Below are positions 42,301 to 52,898 of a DNA stretch of 64,000 nt, in pieces; within the stretch, counting starts at the first letter, position 1, and every line of letters begins with the position of its first letter. The stretch comes from an uncultured Eubacteriales bacterium (GTDB lineage Bacteria > Bacillota > Clostridia > Oscillospirales > Oscillospiraceae), in NCBI GenBank assembly GCA_900319695.1, contig ONPN01000010.1:1-64000 (forward strand), in the 5' to 3' direction. A program made the translations under genes and the position numbers. The notes under the pieces were generated by a model, which saw only the letters and a program-made list of their open reading frames with translations, did not search any database and had not been told where the DNA came from.

Positions 42301-43857
42301 ATGAAGAGAGCACTTTCCCTCACGCTCGCACTCACCCTCTGTCTGACCCTTCTGATCGGCTTCGGCGGCAGCGCCCATGCCGAGGGAGGCGTTCTGAACA
42401 TCGCGCTGGACGGCCAGCCGGAGCATCTTGACGTCGCCATGACCACGATGGACATCGCCTCCGAGGTCGTCTACGGCTCCGTGTATGAAAAGCTCGTCGC
42501 CTTCAGCATCGACAACCAGCTCATCCCCGAGCTCGCCGAGTCCTGGGAGCTGAGCGACGAAAACTGCGTCTACACCTATCACCTGCGCCACGGCGTCCTC
42601 TTCCACAACGGTGAGGAGATGAAGGCCGCCGACGTGGTCGCCTCCATGAACCGCTGGATCGACGCGGCGAACAACGCGAGCTCCCTCGTGGGCGGCGCGC
42701 ACTTCACCGCCGTGGACGACTACACCGTCGAGATCCGCATGGAAAACGGCACCCTCTATCTCAATGAGATGATCGCCGGTCTCGGCCAGCAGGCCGTCAT
42801 CATGCCCGCCTCCGTCATCGCCTCCGTCGGCGAGGGCGAGCTTGTCAAGGACGTGATCGGCACCGGCCCCTACGCCTTCGACAGCTGGAAGGCCGACCAG
42901 TACATCCGCCTGAGAGCCTTCGACGGCTATCAGCCCTACGGCGAGCCCGGCAGCTACTCCGGCTGGGGCGGCTACAAGACCGCCTGGTATGACGAGGTCA
43001 ACTTCTACTTCCCCGGCGATAACGCCACCGTCGTCTCCGGCATCCAGACCGGCGAGTTCGACCTGGCCGACCGTCTCAACGGCGACGATTACGACACCTT
43101 CGCCGGCGACGAGGACTTCACCATCTTCTCCGCCGAGGCCGAGATGCCCATGCTGATCTTCAACAAGTCCCAGGGCGTGGCCTCCGACGCGCTTGTCCGC
43201 CGCGCGGTGCAGGCCGTTGTCAACTGCGACGATCTGCTCTTCGCCTCCTACGGAAACCCCGACCTCTACAAGGCCTACTCCTCTTACATGTTTGAGGGCT
43301 CCAACTGGTACACCGAGGCCGGCAGCGACTGCTACAACCAGAACGATCCCGAGACCGCCCGCGCCCTGTTTGACGAGGCCGGCTGGTCCGACAGCGACGT
43401 GTTCCGCATCCTGGTCCGCACCGACGTCTCCGACTTCTACGCCCAGGCCCAGGTCATCCAGGAAGAGCTGCGCGGCATCGGCGTCAACTGCGAGCTGGTC
43501 GCCTACGACGCCTCCTCCTACAGCGACGTGCGCAACAACCACCCCGAGTCCTGGGACGCCTTCATCACGAGCTTCGGCCCGAAGGTGCTTCCGAACATGA
43601 ACCTCTTCCTCTCCGCCTCCTGGGCCGGCTGGTGCACGGATGAGCACATCCAGAGCGAGCTTGCGGCCATCGCCTCCGGCACCGATCTCGACTCCGCCCA
43701 CGCCGCGTGGGAAGCCCTGCAGGCCTACATGTACGAGGAATCCGTCCCCGTCGTCAAGTTCGGCAGCACGCAGCTGAGCGGCGTAAGCACCAGCGCCGTC
43801 ACCGGCGCCTTCATCAAGGAGCGCCTGGTCTGGATCGACGCCCACCCCGCCGCCTGA
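42301..43857 (+). CDS. Family 5 peptide-type solute-binding protein
   Basis: The 518-residue secreted protein has a signal peptide ending SAHA (about residue 27) and no lipobox Cys, so it is not an obvious lipoprotein. Family signs include PELAESWELSDENCVYTYHLR and GVLFHNGEEMKAADVV, then IGTGPYAF. It binds a ligand outside the membrane for the permease and ATPase genes that follow. Family 5 proteins bind peptides, nickel complexes or other small solutes; the D-aminoacylase upstream points to peptide-like ligands. GC at third codon positions is very high. A hairpin follows at 43878. Confidence 0.85.
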   Translation: MKRALSLTLALTLCLTLLIGFGGSAHAEGGVLNIALDGQPEHLDVAMTTMDIASEVVYGSVYEKLVAFSIDNQLIPELAESWELSDENCVYTYHLRHGVLFHNGEEMKAADVVASMNRWIDAANNASSLVGGAHFTAVDDYTVEIRMENGTLYLNEMIAGLGQQAVIMPASVIASVGEGELVKDVIGTGPYAFDSWKADQYIRLRAFDGYQPYGEPGSYSGWGGYKTAWYDEVNFYFPGDNATVVSGIQTGEFDLADRLNGDDYDTFAGDEDFTIFSAEAEMPMLIFNKSQGVASDALVRRAVQAVVNCDDLLFASYGNPDLYKAYSSYMFEGSNWYTEAGSDCYNQNDPETARALFDEAGWSDSDVFRILVRTDVSDFYAQAQVIQEELRGIGVNCELVAYDASSYSDVRNNHPESWDAFITSFGPKVLPNMNLFLSASWAGWCTDEHIQSELAAIASGTDLDSAHAAWEALQAYMYEESVPVVKFGSTQLSGVSTSAVTGAFIKERLVWIDAHPAA

Positions 43858-43877
43858 ACGTCTTCAACAAAAAACGC

Positions 43878-43911
43878 ACGCAATCCCGCCCGATTTCGGA
43901 CGGGATTGCGT
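43878..43911 (+). terminator. Hairpin between binding-protein and permease genes
   Basis: ACGCAATCCCG (43878-43888) pairs with CGGGATTGCGT (43901-43911), and the loop itself can pair (CCG/CGG). There is only a weak T stretch after it. It probably reduces read-through, so that the binding protein is made in excess over the membrane parts. Confidence 0.6.
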
Positions 43912-43912
43912 C

Positions 43913-43941
43913 TTGATTGTGAAACACTTTTATGATATAGT
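43913..43941 (+). promoter_or_regulatory. Possible internal promoter of the permease/ATPase genes
   Basis: TTGATT (43913-43918) and TATAGT (43936-43941) are 17 bases apart, directly behind the hairpin and 41 bases before the GTG start at 43982. Confidence 0.5.
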
Positions 43942-43981
43942 GCATTATCGTATTGAAGTTTTTAGGAAAGGAGGCGCTCTT

Positions 43982-44929
43982 GTGCTCAAATACATCTTTA
44001 AGCGCCTTCTGACGCTGATCCCGGTCCTGCTGGTCGTCTCGGTGACGATCTTTCTGCTCATCCATCTCGTCCCGGGCGACCCCGCCGCCGCCATGCTCGG
44101 CGAGCAGGCCACCCAGGAGCAGATCGACGCCCTTCGCGAGACCCTGGGTCTCAACAAGCCGCTGATCGTACAGTATCTGCGCTGGGTGCGCGGGCTGTTC
44201 CACGGCGACTGGGGCAGAAGTCTCTTTATGGAGGGCACGATGCTGGAGATCATCGGCTCGCATCTGGTGCCCACGCTGCAGCAGACTCTCGTCGCGGTGA
44301 GCTTTGCGGCCCTTGTCGGGGTGCCGCTGGGCATGCTCGCGGCGATACGCCGGGGCGGTCTGACCGACCGGCTGGTCTCGGGCTTTTCCACCGTCGGCGT
44401 CTCGATGCCGAGCTTTCTGATGGGTCTCGGACTGGTGCTGCTCTTCTCGGTGAAGCTGCGCTGGCTCCCCTCCTCCGGGTATAAGGAGATCGCGGACGTC
44501 GGCTGGGGAAAGCATCTGCGCTACATGCTCCTGCCCGGCATCGCCCTCGGCTTTATCGAGATGGGCCTCATCATCCGCATGACGCGCTCGTCCATGCTGG
44601 AGATCCTGGACGCGGACTACATGCGCATGGCGAAGGCGAAGGGCGTCTCCACCGCGAGCATGTTTTTTAAACACGCGCTGAAAAACGCCCTCATCGGCAT
44701 TCTTACCGTGGTGGGCCTGTCCTTTATCTCCTGTCTCGGCGGTGCCGCCGTGACCGAGGCCATCTTCAACCTGCCGGGCATCGGCAAGCTCACGCTCAAC
44801 GCCGTCATGCGCCGCGACTATGAGGTGGTGCAGGCGGTGGTGCTGATGGTCTCGCTTCTGAACGTCTTGTGCACGCTGGTGCTCGACCTGCTCTACGCCC
44901 TGGTCGACCCGCGCGTGCGGCTGAATTGA
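43982..44929 (+). CDS. ABC transporter permease (DppB/OppB-like)
   Basis: The GTG at 43982 sits 7 bases after AAAGGAGG. The frame is open further upstream but without a site. The 315-residue permease has six helices, LIHLVPGDPAAAMLG near the N-terminus and the inner-membrane loop motif RSSMLEILDADYMRMAKAKG (EAA loop). It ends in DLLYALVDPRVRLN, typical of the DppB/OppB group. It pairs with the next permease. Confidence 0.9.
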   Translation: MLKYIFKRLLTLIPVLLVVSVTIFLLIHLVPGDPAAAMLGEQATQEQIDALRETLGLNKPLIVQYLRWVRGLFHGDWGRSLFMEGTMLEIIGSHLVPTLQQTLVAVSFAALVGVPLGMLAAIRRGGLTDRLVSGFSTVGVSMPSFLMGLGLVLLFSVKLRWLPSSGYKEIADVGWGKHLRYMLLPGIALGFIEMGLIIRMTRSSMLEILDADYMRMAKAKGVSTASMFFKHALKNALIGILTVVGLSFISCLGGAAVTEAIFNLPGIGKLTLNAVMRRDYEVVQAVVLMVSLLNVLCTLVLDLLYALVDPRVRLN

Positions 44930-44941
44930 GAGGTGCCGGAT

Positions 44942-45814
44942 ATGACTGATCTCTCCTCCGTCCGCCGCGAGCTCCGCCGGGAGCAGCGGCAGCTCAATCT
45001 CCGGCGCTTCCTCCGGAACCGCCAGGCCGTCTTCGGCAGTCTCGTGCTGCTGATCATGCTCTTCATCGCGGTCTTCGCCCCCCTGCTCGCCCCGGCGGAC
45101 CCGCTGGCGCAGACGGTCTCGAACCGCTTCGCAAAGCCCGGCACCGCGGGCTATCTCCTGGGCGCGGATAAGCTGGGGCGCGACCTGCTCAGCCGCATCC
45201 TCTACGGCGCGCGCGTGTCGATGACCGTGGGCCTGAGCGTGGGGCTGAGCTCGATGCTGCTGGGTATGACCGTGGGCCTCTACGCCGCGTGGTACCGCAC
45301 GCTGGACAACATCCTCATGCGCATCTGCGACGGGCTGAGCGCCATCCCCTCCACCCTGCTCGCCATCGCGCTGATGGCGGTACTCGGCAGCAGCACCTTC
45401 AATGTCATCCTCGCGCTGAGCATCGTGTACATCCCGCGCATGGCCCGCATCTCCCGCTCCGCCGCCCTGGTGGTCAAGGAGCAGACCTTTATCGAAGCGC
45501 TGCAGTCCCAGGGGGCTGGCACCTTCCGCATCCTCTGGGTCCACATCGCCCCGAACATCCTCTCCACGGTGGTGGTGCAGGCCTCCTACAACTTTGCCAA
45601 CTCCATCATCACCGAGGCCGCGCTGAGCTTTCTCGGCGTGGGCGTGCCCGCGCCGCAGCCGAGCTGGGGCAACATCCTCTCCGAGGGGCGCGAGGTCATC
45701 ACCAAGGCCTGGTGGATGATCGTCTATCCCGGCCTTGCGACGGCGCTGGCCGTCATGGGTACCAACATCTTCGGCGACGGGCTCCGGGACATTCTCGACC
45801 CGCACACGAACTGA
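44942..45814 (+). CDS. ABC transporter permease (DppC/OppC-like)
   Basis: ATG 44942 lies 12 bases after the previous stop, behind GAGAGGTG. The 290-residue protein has a charged N-terminal tail, LGADKLGRDLLSRILYGARVS (the DppC start pattern, quoted in part: GADKLGRDLLSRI) and the EAA loop around ALQSQGAGTFRIL. It ends with GDGLRDILDPHT. It forms the channel together with the upstream permease. Confidence 0.9.
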   Translation: MTDLSSVRRELRREQRQLNLRRFLRNRQAVFGSLVLLIMLFIAVFAPLLAPADPLAQTVSNRFAKPGTAGYLLGADKLGRDLLSRILYGARVSMTVGLSVGLSSMLLGMTVGLYAAWYRTLDNILMRICDGLSAIPSTLLAIALMAVLGSSTFNVILALSIVYIPRMARISRSAALVVKEQTFIEALQSQGAGTFRILWVHIAPNILSTVVVQASYNFANSIITEAALSFLGVGVPAPQPSWGNILSEGREVITKAWWMIVYPGLATALAVMGTNIFGDGLRDILDPHTN

Positions 45815-45824
45815 GGGCGCAGAC

Positions 45825-46814
<990 letters not shown>

Positions 46815-46820
46815 ACGCGA

Positions 46821-47786
46821 ATGGATCAATCCCTGATACTTAAAGCGGAAAACATCAAAACCTGGTTTCCCGTCCGCGGACACATCGCCCGCGACGGCAA
46901 CTGCGTCAAGGCTGTGGACGGGGTCTCACTGTCCCTGTACCGCGGGAAGACCTACGGCCTCGTCGGGGAGACGGGCTGCGGCAAGTCCACGCTCGGGCGC
47001 ACGCTCATCCGTCTGCTGGAGCCGACCGAGGGCACGATCCTGCTCGACGGCACGGATATCACGCATTTCTCCCCCTTCTGGCTCCAGCTCTACCGCGCCA
47101 GAATGCAGATGGTCTTTCAGGACCCCTACAGCTCCCTGGACGGGCGCATGCACGTCGGCGATATTCTGATGGAGACCCTCGCCATTCAAAAGCGCGTTCC
47201 CCGGAAGGAGCGCATGGAGCTTGTCCTTCAGATCCTCACGGACGTCGGCCTCCTGCCGGAGCACTTCTACCGCTATCCGCACGAGCTCTCCGGCGGCCAG
47301 CGCCAGCGCGTGGGCATCGCCCGCGCCCTTCTGCCGGAGCCGGAGCTCATCGTGTGCGACGAGCCGGTCTCCGCGCTGGACGTGTCCGTCCGCTCCCAGA
47401 TCATCCGCCTGCTTCTCGAGCAGCAGCGCTCGCGAGATCTGTGCTATCTCTTCATCTCGCACGACATGTCCGTCGTCCGCTATATGGCGGACCGCGTGGG
47501 GGTCATGTATCTCGGCCATCTGGTCGAGGAGGCGGACACCGACGAGCTCTTTGAGCACCCCCGCCACCCCTACACGCAGGTCCTGCTGAGCGCGGTCCCG
47601 ACCCCGGACCCCAGGACGCACCGCAAGCGCATCGTCCTGGAGGGGGATCTCCCCTCCCCGCTCGATCCGCCGACGGGCTGTCCCTTCCACACCCGCTGTC
47701 CCCGATCGGCCAGGCGCTGCGGCGAGCAGATGCCGGACATGCGCGAGTGCGCCCCCGGTCACCTCGTCGCCTGCCACTTCTCATAG
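46821..47786 (+). CDS. ABC transporter ATPase with oligopeptide C-terminal domain (DppF-like)
   Basis: The 321-residue protein starts 6 bases after its partner ends. Walker [10 protein letters not shown], signature LSGGQRQR and Walker [13 protein letters not shown] are intact. The C-terminal oligopeptide domain has [14 protein letters not shown]. It completes a five-part importer: binding protein, two permeases, two ATPases. Confidence 0.9.
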   Translation: MDQSLILKAENIKTWFPVRGHIARDGNCVKAVDGVSLSLYRGKTYGLVGETGCGKSTLGRTLIRLLEPTEGTILLDGTDITHFSPFWLQLYRARMQMVFQDPYSSLDGRMHVGDILMETLAIQKRVPRKERMELVLQILTDVGLLPEHFYRYPHELSGGQRQRVGIARALLPEPELIVCDEPVSALDVSVRSQIIRLLLEQQRSRDLCYLFISHDMSVVRYMADRVGVMYLGHLVEEADTDELFEHPRHPYTQVLLSAVPTPDPRTHRKRIVLEGDLPSPLDPPTGCPFHTRCPRSARRCGEQMPDMRECAPGHLVACHFS

Positions 47787-47821
47787 CGGAAAAGGCGCCG
47801 GCGGCCGTCCTTCCGAACAGT

Positions 47822-47901
47822 TCATACTAGAACCTCATGAAAACCTTTCATTCCTTAAAGGTTTTCATAGCGCCATATGGCGCGTAGAGGTTCTTGTATG
47901 A
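47822..47901. repeat. 80-bp palindromic element, copy 2 (reverse orientation)
   Basis: Read on the minus strand it matches the element at 29100-29179. It starts TCATACAAGAACCTC, has the palindrome GCGCCATATGGCGC and an inner hairpin (TGAAAACCTTT with AAAGGTTTTCA), and ends TAGTATGA. Similarity continues a little beyond the left end of the element (TGAAAC-type sequence). It is non-coding and sits behind the Dpp operon. Confidence 0.8.
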
Positions 47902-47954
47902 GACGTGTTTTCAGTGTTTCACGAATTTAATCAAGTAATAGTATCAGAGCGATA

Positions 47955-47988
47955 CGGAAAGCGGCGGGAAAATTCCTGCCGCTTTCCG
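47955..47988 (+). terminator. Terminator-like hairpin after the Dpp operon
   Basis: CGGAAAGCGGC pairs with GCCGCTTTCCG around a short inner stem. It lies about 170 bases after the last ATPase gene and just before the promoter of the next gene. The following T content is modest. Confidence 0.55.
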
Positions 47989-47998
47989 CACATATTTC

Positions 47999-48027
47999 TT
48001 GTACGGCGCGGCTTTTCACGTTATAAT
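47999..48027 (+). promoter_or_regulatory. Promoter of the HD-GYP gene
   Basis: TTGTAC (47999-48004) and TATAAT (48022-48027) are 17 bases apart; the start codon is at 48064. Confidence 0.75.
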
Positions 48028-48063
48028 TATCATACATAATACTAAGCAAGGAGGGGCGGTCTC

Positions 48064-49368
48064 ATGTCGCTGCTGAGGACCTATCAGCTTGACCTTATGC
48101 TGTACATGAGCGGGATTTGCGGCGTGCTCACGTTCATGACCCTGTTGACGGACGCTCTCACCCGCAGGCGCAAGAGTATCCTGGCCCTGATGGAGCTGTC
48201 GGCCATGCTGCTGCTCCTCTTTGACCGTGCCTCCTATCTCTACCGAGGCGGCACGGGCGAGCTTAGCTATCTCATGGTTCGCCTTTCCAACGGGCTGGTC
48301 TTCTTTCTGTCGATCTTTATCCCGCATCTGGTGACGCTGTACCTGGAGGATCTGTACCGCAACGAGGGCGGGCTTACGTCCGCGCCGCGCACGCTGAAAG
48401 CCTGTGAGCTGCTGTTTTACGCGGGCACGGTGCTGATCGTCGTATCGCAGTTTACGGGGCTCTACTACAGCTTCGACCAGCAGAACGTCTACCACCGTTC
48501 GGCGGGCTTTCCCCTGTCTTACACCGTGCCGGTACTGATCGTGGCGATGCAGGAGCTGACGCTGCTGCATCACCGGACGCGGCTGAACGGCGGTCTCGTC
48601 CGCTCCCTGATGCTGAGTCTCGCCATGCCGACGCTTGTGTCCGTCGTGCAGATCTACTGCTACGGCGTATCGCTGACCAGCGTGACGATGGTCTTCGTGG
48701 TCATCGTCTTCTATATCTACGCGCTCAAGGATCTGAGCAAGGCCGTGCAGGAGGCCCGGCACAACGAGCTTGAGACCCTCCGCGAGTCCGAGCGGCGTGA
48801 GGCCGCCATGTTCGAGCAGACCGCCGAGGCCCTTGCCAACGCCATCGACGCGAAGGACCGCTACACCCACGGCCACTCTACCAGGGTCGCCGCCCTGTCC
48901 CGCCGCATCGCGGAGGAGGCGGGCTTCTCCGCGCACGACTGCGATCAGATCTACTTTGCGGCCCTGCTGCACGACGTGGGCAAGATCGGCGTGCCGGACG
49001 AGATCATCAACAAGGAGGGCAGGCTCACAGATGCGGAGTTTGAGCAGATCAAGCGACACCCGCTCCTGGGCTATCAGATCCTCTCCAGTATCCGCCAGTC
49101 TCCTGCCCTGAGCGTCGGCGCCCACTACCACCACGAGCGCTATGACGGCAAGGGCTACCCCGACGGTCTGCGCGGCGAGGAGATCCCGGAGACGGCGCGC
49201 ATCATCGCCGTGGCAGACGCCTACGACGCCATGAACTCCACCAGAAGCTACCGCGGCCAGCTCTCCCCGGAGAAGACAAGGCGGGAACTGCTTGAGGGGC
49301 GCGGAAAACAGTTTGACCCCAAATACGCCGACATTCTCCTGCGTCTGCTGGACGAGAGGAAGGTGTAA
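48064..49368 (+). CDS. Membrane HD-GYP-domain phosphodiesterase
   Basis: The start follows AAGGAGGGG. About seven hydrophobic helices fill residues 8-222, forming a membrane sensor region. A short coiled region leads to an HD-GYP domain (about 250-430). It has HD at 303-304 (LLHDVGKIGVPDEI), HYHHERYDGKGYPDGL with GYP at 364-366, and a further ADAYDAM. The catalytic set looks complete, so it probably breaks down cyclic-di-GMP or a related cyclic dinucleotide. The ligand sensed by the membrane part is unknown. Confidence 0.85.
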   Translation: MSLLRTYQLDLMLYMSGICGVLTFMTLLTDALTRRRKSILALMELSAMLLLLFDRASYLYRGGTGELSYLMVRLSNGLVFFLSIFIPHLVTLYLEDLYRNEGGLTSAPRTLKACELLFYAGTVLIVVSQFTGLYYSFDQQNVYHRSAGFPLSYTVPVLIVAMQELTLLHHRTRLNGGLVRSLMLSLAMPTLVSVVQIYCYGVSLTSVTMVFVVIVFYIYALKDLSKAVQEARHNELETLRESERREAAMFEQTAEALANAIDAKDRYTHGHSTRVAALSRRIAEEAGFSAHDCDQIYFAALLHDVGKIGVPDEIINKEGRLTDAEFEQIKRHPLLGYQILSSIRQSPALSVGAHYHHERYDGKGYPDGLRGEEIPETARIIAVADAYDAMNSTRSYRGQLSPEKTRRELLEGRGKQFDPKYADILLRLLDERKV

Positions 49369-49394
49369 TCGGCGGTGATGCCCAAACAGAGAAA

Positions 49395-49442
49395 CAGGCC
49401 CCCGGCAAATACGCATGTGTGTACGTATTCGCCGGGGGCCTG
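49395..49442. terminator. Bidirectional terminator between convergent signalling genes
   Basis: A long stem (CAGGCCCCCGGC and AATACG with their complements at 49424-49442) lies between the HD-GYP gene (+) and the PP2C gene (-), 26 and 13 bases from their stops. Confidence 0.75.
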
Positions 49443-49455
49443 CGCGTGCTTCCGA

Positions 49456-51618
49456 TTATTCTTTTCCCTTGTATTCCAGGCACAGCATAGTCAGATCGTC
49501 GAACTGCTCGGCTTCGCCGACGAAGGCGTCCACCGCGCGGCGGACCTGATGGAGCACCTGCTGCGGGTCGGCCTGCATGTCCTCGTTGAGGGCGTCGAGC
49601 ATGCGGTCTGTACCGAAGAGCTCATTCTCCGCGTTGGTCGCCTCCGGCACACCGTCGGTGTAGAGGAAGAGGCGTGCGCCGGGCTGGAGCATGAACTCGT
49701 ACTCCTTGTATTTCACGCCGTCCATGCCGCCGAGCACGAAGCCGTGCTTGTCCTTGTAGAGCTCGCATTTCCCGCCGGGCTGCATGAGTACCGGGTACTC
49801 GTGTCCGGCGTTTGCGGCCCTGATCTTGCCGGTGCTGATCTCGAGGATGCCGAGCCAGACCGTGACGAACATCTCCTCACGGTTGTTCTGGCAGATGGTC
49901 TCATTGGTGCTGCGCATGATCTCGGCGGGGCTCATGCCCTGCTTGGCGTAGCTTGCGAGGATGATGCGCGAGGCCATCATAAACAGCGCCGCCGGCACAC
50001 CCTTGCCGGACACGTCCGCCATCACCATGCACAGGTGGTCGCTGTCCACGAGGAAGAAATCGTAAAAGTCGCCGCCGACCTCCTTGGCCGGGTCCATGCT
50101 GGCGTAGATGTCAAACTCCGGCCGGTCCGGGAAGGCGGGGTAGGTGTTCGGCAGCATGTCCGCCTGGATGCGCGTGGCGAGGGCAAGCTCCGTGCCGATG
50201 CGCTCCTTCTCGGCGGTGATCTCGGTGATCTGCTCAATGTAGTCCGCCGTCTTTTTGGACAGGGAGGCAAAGGACTCGGCCAGGATCTCGATCTCGTCGT
50301 TGGTGCGGTAGACATCCTCCATCTCAAAGAGGGTGTCGCCGCCGCGCAGGGTATTGATGCGCCGGGTCATATGCTCGACAGGCTTGACGATGCGGGAGGC
50401 GATCAGGAGCGCCCCAACCATGCCCAGCAGGATCAGCACCGTCACCAGGACGATGAAAGTCTGGGAGGATTTTTGCGTACCGCTGCGGAAGGCGCCGAGG
50501 GCTTTGGCGTTGATGGCCTCGTAGTTTTCGAGCATGGCCTCCGTGGGCTGGCGGGTGAGGGCCTTGTCCACCACCGACACCACCGTCCAGTCGAGCGTGT
50601 CCATCGGCACGCCCGCCATATAGTAATCCTTCCCGTCCACGCTGAGCGTCCTGAGCCCCGTCGCGCCCTGCAGCGCGTCGCTCACAAAGGCCGCAAGCTC
50701 CGCGTTGCCGCTCTGCCGCAGGTCGGGCGCTTCGGCGGAGAGCTCGGGCTTGAAGCTGCCCTCCTTCATTGGGGAGAAGAGCACCTGCCCGTCGCCGTTG
50801 ATCACGCAGACGAAGCTGCCCTCGGAGGTCGTGCTCTCCACATAGTCGCGGATGGAGGTGAGGAACACGTCCGCGCCCACGACGGCGACCAGCTCCCCGT
50901 CCCGATAGACAGGGGCTGCGCATTCAAGTGTGGCAATCCCCGTGTAGGAGTCTGTCTCCACGCCGGTGAAGAACAGCTCGCCGGCTTCGACAGCCTGCCT
51001 GTACCACGGACGGTTCCGAACGTCAAGCGTCAGAGGCGTTCCGTCTGAGGACAGGCAGGACACGGAACGGTTGCTGACGGCCAGCAGATTGCCGTCAGCC
51101 GTGCCCACGAAGCAACCGCTCAGCTTATCTGACGACGCGAATCTTGCCAGCAGGATCTCGCTCATATTCGCCGCAAGCCCCAGCATCTGTGAGTCCTGCG
51201 GGTCTACGCCGGGCTCGTGCAGGACATAAGCGGAAGGCACGCCGTCGTTTTCCGCCAAAGGGGGTGAAAACGGGTGCGGCGGAAACATCTCTGCGTTTGC
51301 AAAGAGCTCCGTCGCAAAGGCCTGGAAGGTCTGCACGTCGGTCTTCACATCCCCGAAGAGATCGCCCGCGATGTAGGCCTGCAGGGCCGTGGTCTTTGCC
51401 ATCGTGGACGCGAGCACGCTCTCCATCGTCGCCTCGGACACGGCGGTGATGGCCGTCTGCTGCTCCGTGTTCGCCTCTTCGACGACATGGGTCAGGTTCT
51501 TCTGCTGGTAGATGCTGACGGCCGCGAACGCCCCGACCAGCGCGAGGATCACGATCAGCATCAGATTGAAGATCTTCTGCTGCAGGCCGCCGATTTTGAT
51601 TCCGTGAATGATTTTCAT
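49456..51618 (-). CDS. Membrane sensor with dCache, HAMP and SpoIIE/RsbU-type PP2C phosphatase
   Basis: The 720-residue protein has a first helix (about 15-37), an extracytoplasmic dCache-like sensor (about 40-390; LDVRNRPWYRQAVEAG is typical) and a second helix (about 392-412). A HAMP segment (RIVKPVEHMTRRINTL) and a coiled part follow. The PP2C domain covers about 495-715, with EVGGDFYDFF, MADVSGKGVPAALFM, TVWLGILE, AGHEYPVL and EQFDDLTMLCLEY, so the metal-binding Asp residues are present. It should remove phosphate from a STAS-type anti-anti-sigma protein in response to an external ligand. No STAS gene lies nearby. Confidence 0.9.
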   Translation of the reverse strand: MKIIHGIKIGGLQQKIFNLMLIVILALVGAFAAVSIYQQKNLTHVVEEANTEQQTAITAVSEATMESVLASTMAKTTALQAYIAGDLFGDVKTDVQTFQAFATELFANAEMFPPHPFSPPLAENDGVPSAYVLHEPGVDPQDSQMLGLAANMSEILLARFASSDKLSGCFVGTADGNLLAVSNRSVSCLSSDGTPLTLDVRNRPWYRQAVEAGELFFTGVETDSYTGIATLECAAPVYRDGELVAVVGADVFLTSIRDYVESTTSEGSFVCVINGDGQVLFSPMKEGSFKPELSAEAPDLRQSGNAELAAFVSDALQGATGLRTLSVDGKDYYMAGVPMDTLDWTVVSVVDKALTRQPTEAMLENYEAINAKALGAFRSGTQKSSQTFIVLVTVLILLGMVGALLIASRIVKPVEHMTRRINTLRGGDTLFEMEDVYRTNDEIEILAESFASLSKKTADYIEQITEITAEKERIGTELALATRIQADMLPNTYPAFPDRPEFDIYASMDPAKEVGGDFYDFFLVDSDHLCMVMADVSGKGVPAALFMMASRIILASYAKQGMSPAEIMRSTNETICQNNREEMFVTVWLGILEISTGKIRAANAGHEYPVLMQPGGKCELYKDKHGFVLGGMDGVKYKEYEFMLQPGARLFLYTDGVPEATNAENELFGTDRMLDALNEDMQADPQQVLHQVRRAVDAFVGEAEQFDDLTMLCLEYKGKE

Positions 51619-51672
51619 TGAAACCGCCTTTGCTTTTCGATGTCCGTCCGGGTTGACATAAATGGATAAGAT

Positions 51673-51701
51673 ATTATATCAGCTATCCCAAGGCACATCA
51701 A
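51673..51701 (-). promoter_or_regulatory. Promoter of the PP2C sensor gene
   Basis: On the minus strand TTGATG (51696-51701) and TATAAT (51673-51678) are 17 bases apart, about 55 bases upstream of the start. Confidence 0.75.
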
Positions 51702-51740
51702 GAGCAAAGCTCAGATTGTTTCATCTTTTTTCGCCCGCGC

Positions 51741-51768
51741 TTGAATAAAACGCGGCGTGTGGTACAAT
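51741..51768 (+). promoter_or_regulatory. Promoter of the alcohol dehydrogenase gene
   Basis: TTGAAT (51741-51746) and TACAAT (51763-51768) are separated by 16 bases. The start codon at 51798 follows with GGGAGG between. Confidence 0.65.
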
Positions 51769-51797
51769 GTTGAAAATACCGTTTGGGAGGTACTGCC

Positions 51798-52898
51798 ATG
51801 AAATACTACATGCCCGTCAGGGTTTTGAGCGCCGACGGGGCCGTTATGAACAACGCGTCGCTCCTGGCTGGGCTCGGCGCGCGCTGCATCCTGGTCACGG
51901 GAAAACACGCCGCGAAAAAAAGCGGCGCGCTCGACGACGTGTCGCAGGCGCTGGAGAAGGCCGGCGTCCCCTTCTGCGTCTTCGATGAGATCGAGCAAAA
52001 CCCGTCGGTACAGTCCTGCCTCAGGGCGGGAGCGGCGGCCAACGCCTTCGGCGCGGACTTTGTCGTCGGGATCGGCGGCGGCTCGGCCCTCGACGCCGCG
52101 AAGGCGGCGGCCGTGTTCGCGGTCAACCCCGGCCTCGATGAGGAGGGCTTCTATCAAAAGGCCTGGGATAAGCCTCCCCTGCCCATCGCCCTCGTCGGCA
52201 CCACCTCGGGCACCGGCAGCGAGGTGACGAAGGTCTCCGTCCTCACCGACGGGAGCGGGCGAAAGCACAGCATCCACGACGACCGCCTCTTTGCCCGCTG
52301 CGCCTTCGGCGATCCGCGCTACACGCAGGCGCTGTCCCTGCCCGTCACCCTCTCCACGGGGATCGACGTGCTGGGACACTGCGCCGAGAGCTTTTTCAAC
52401 AAAAACGCGGACGAGGCGTCCCGCGCCTTCTCTATCCGGGGCATCCGGCTTCTGTACGGGCCCCTGCTGGCGGCGGCGGAGGGGCAGGAACTCAGCCTCG
52501 AGCAGCGCCGCGAGCTCTACGACGCCTCCCTGCTGGGCGGGCTTGCCATCTGCGGCACCGGAACCTGCTTTCCCCACACCCTGGGCTATTACCTGACCGA
52601 GAACTTCCATGTCCCCCACGGCTTTGCCGGCGCCCGCTTCCTGCCCGCCCTGCTGGACCTCGTGCGGAAAAAGGACGGGGCGTACGAAGCGCGCTTCTTC
52701 CACGAGCTCGGCTTCACGCGAGAGCAGCTTTCGGCGCTGGTCACGCTCTGCCTGCCGGAGAACGCGATCACCATGACCGCGTCTGAGATCGACGCCGCCC
52801 TGCCGCGCTGGGAAAACAACAACTCCGTCCGCAACACCTGCTGCGAGGTGAGCGCGGCGGAGCTGAGAGATATTCTTGTAAAGCTGTTTGTCAGGTGA
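51798..52898 (+). CDS. Iron-containing alcohol dehydrogenase-family protein
   Basis: ATG 51798 lies 8 bases after GGGAGG. The 366-residue protein has the NAD(P)-loop GIGGGSALDAAKAAA, then TTSGTGSEVTKVSVL. The metal region includes TGIDVLGHCAESF and the late FPHTLGYYL with VPHGFAGA; these supply the usual Asp/His ligands. It should interconvert an alcohol and an aldehyde or ketone, substrate unknown. Its 3' end overlaps the convergent YhhN-like gene by 8 bases. Confidence 0.85.
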   Translation: MKYYMPVRVLSADGAVMNNASLLAGLGARCILVTGKHAAKKSGALDDVSQALEKAGVPFCVFDEIEQNPSVQSCLRAGAAANAFGADFVVGIGGGSALDAAKAAAVFAVNPGLDEEGFYQKAWDKPPLPIALVGTTSGTGSEVTKVSVLTDGSGRKHSIHDDRLFARCAFGDPRYTQALSLPVTLSTGIDVLGHCAESFFNKNADEASRAFSIRGIRLLYGPLLAAAEGQELSLEQRRELYDASLLGGLAICGTGTCFPHTLGYYLTENFHVPHGFAGARFLPALLDLVRKKDGAYEARFFHELGFTREQLSALVTLCLPENAITMTASEIDAALPRWENNNSVRNTCCEVSAAELRDILVKLFVR

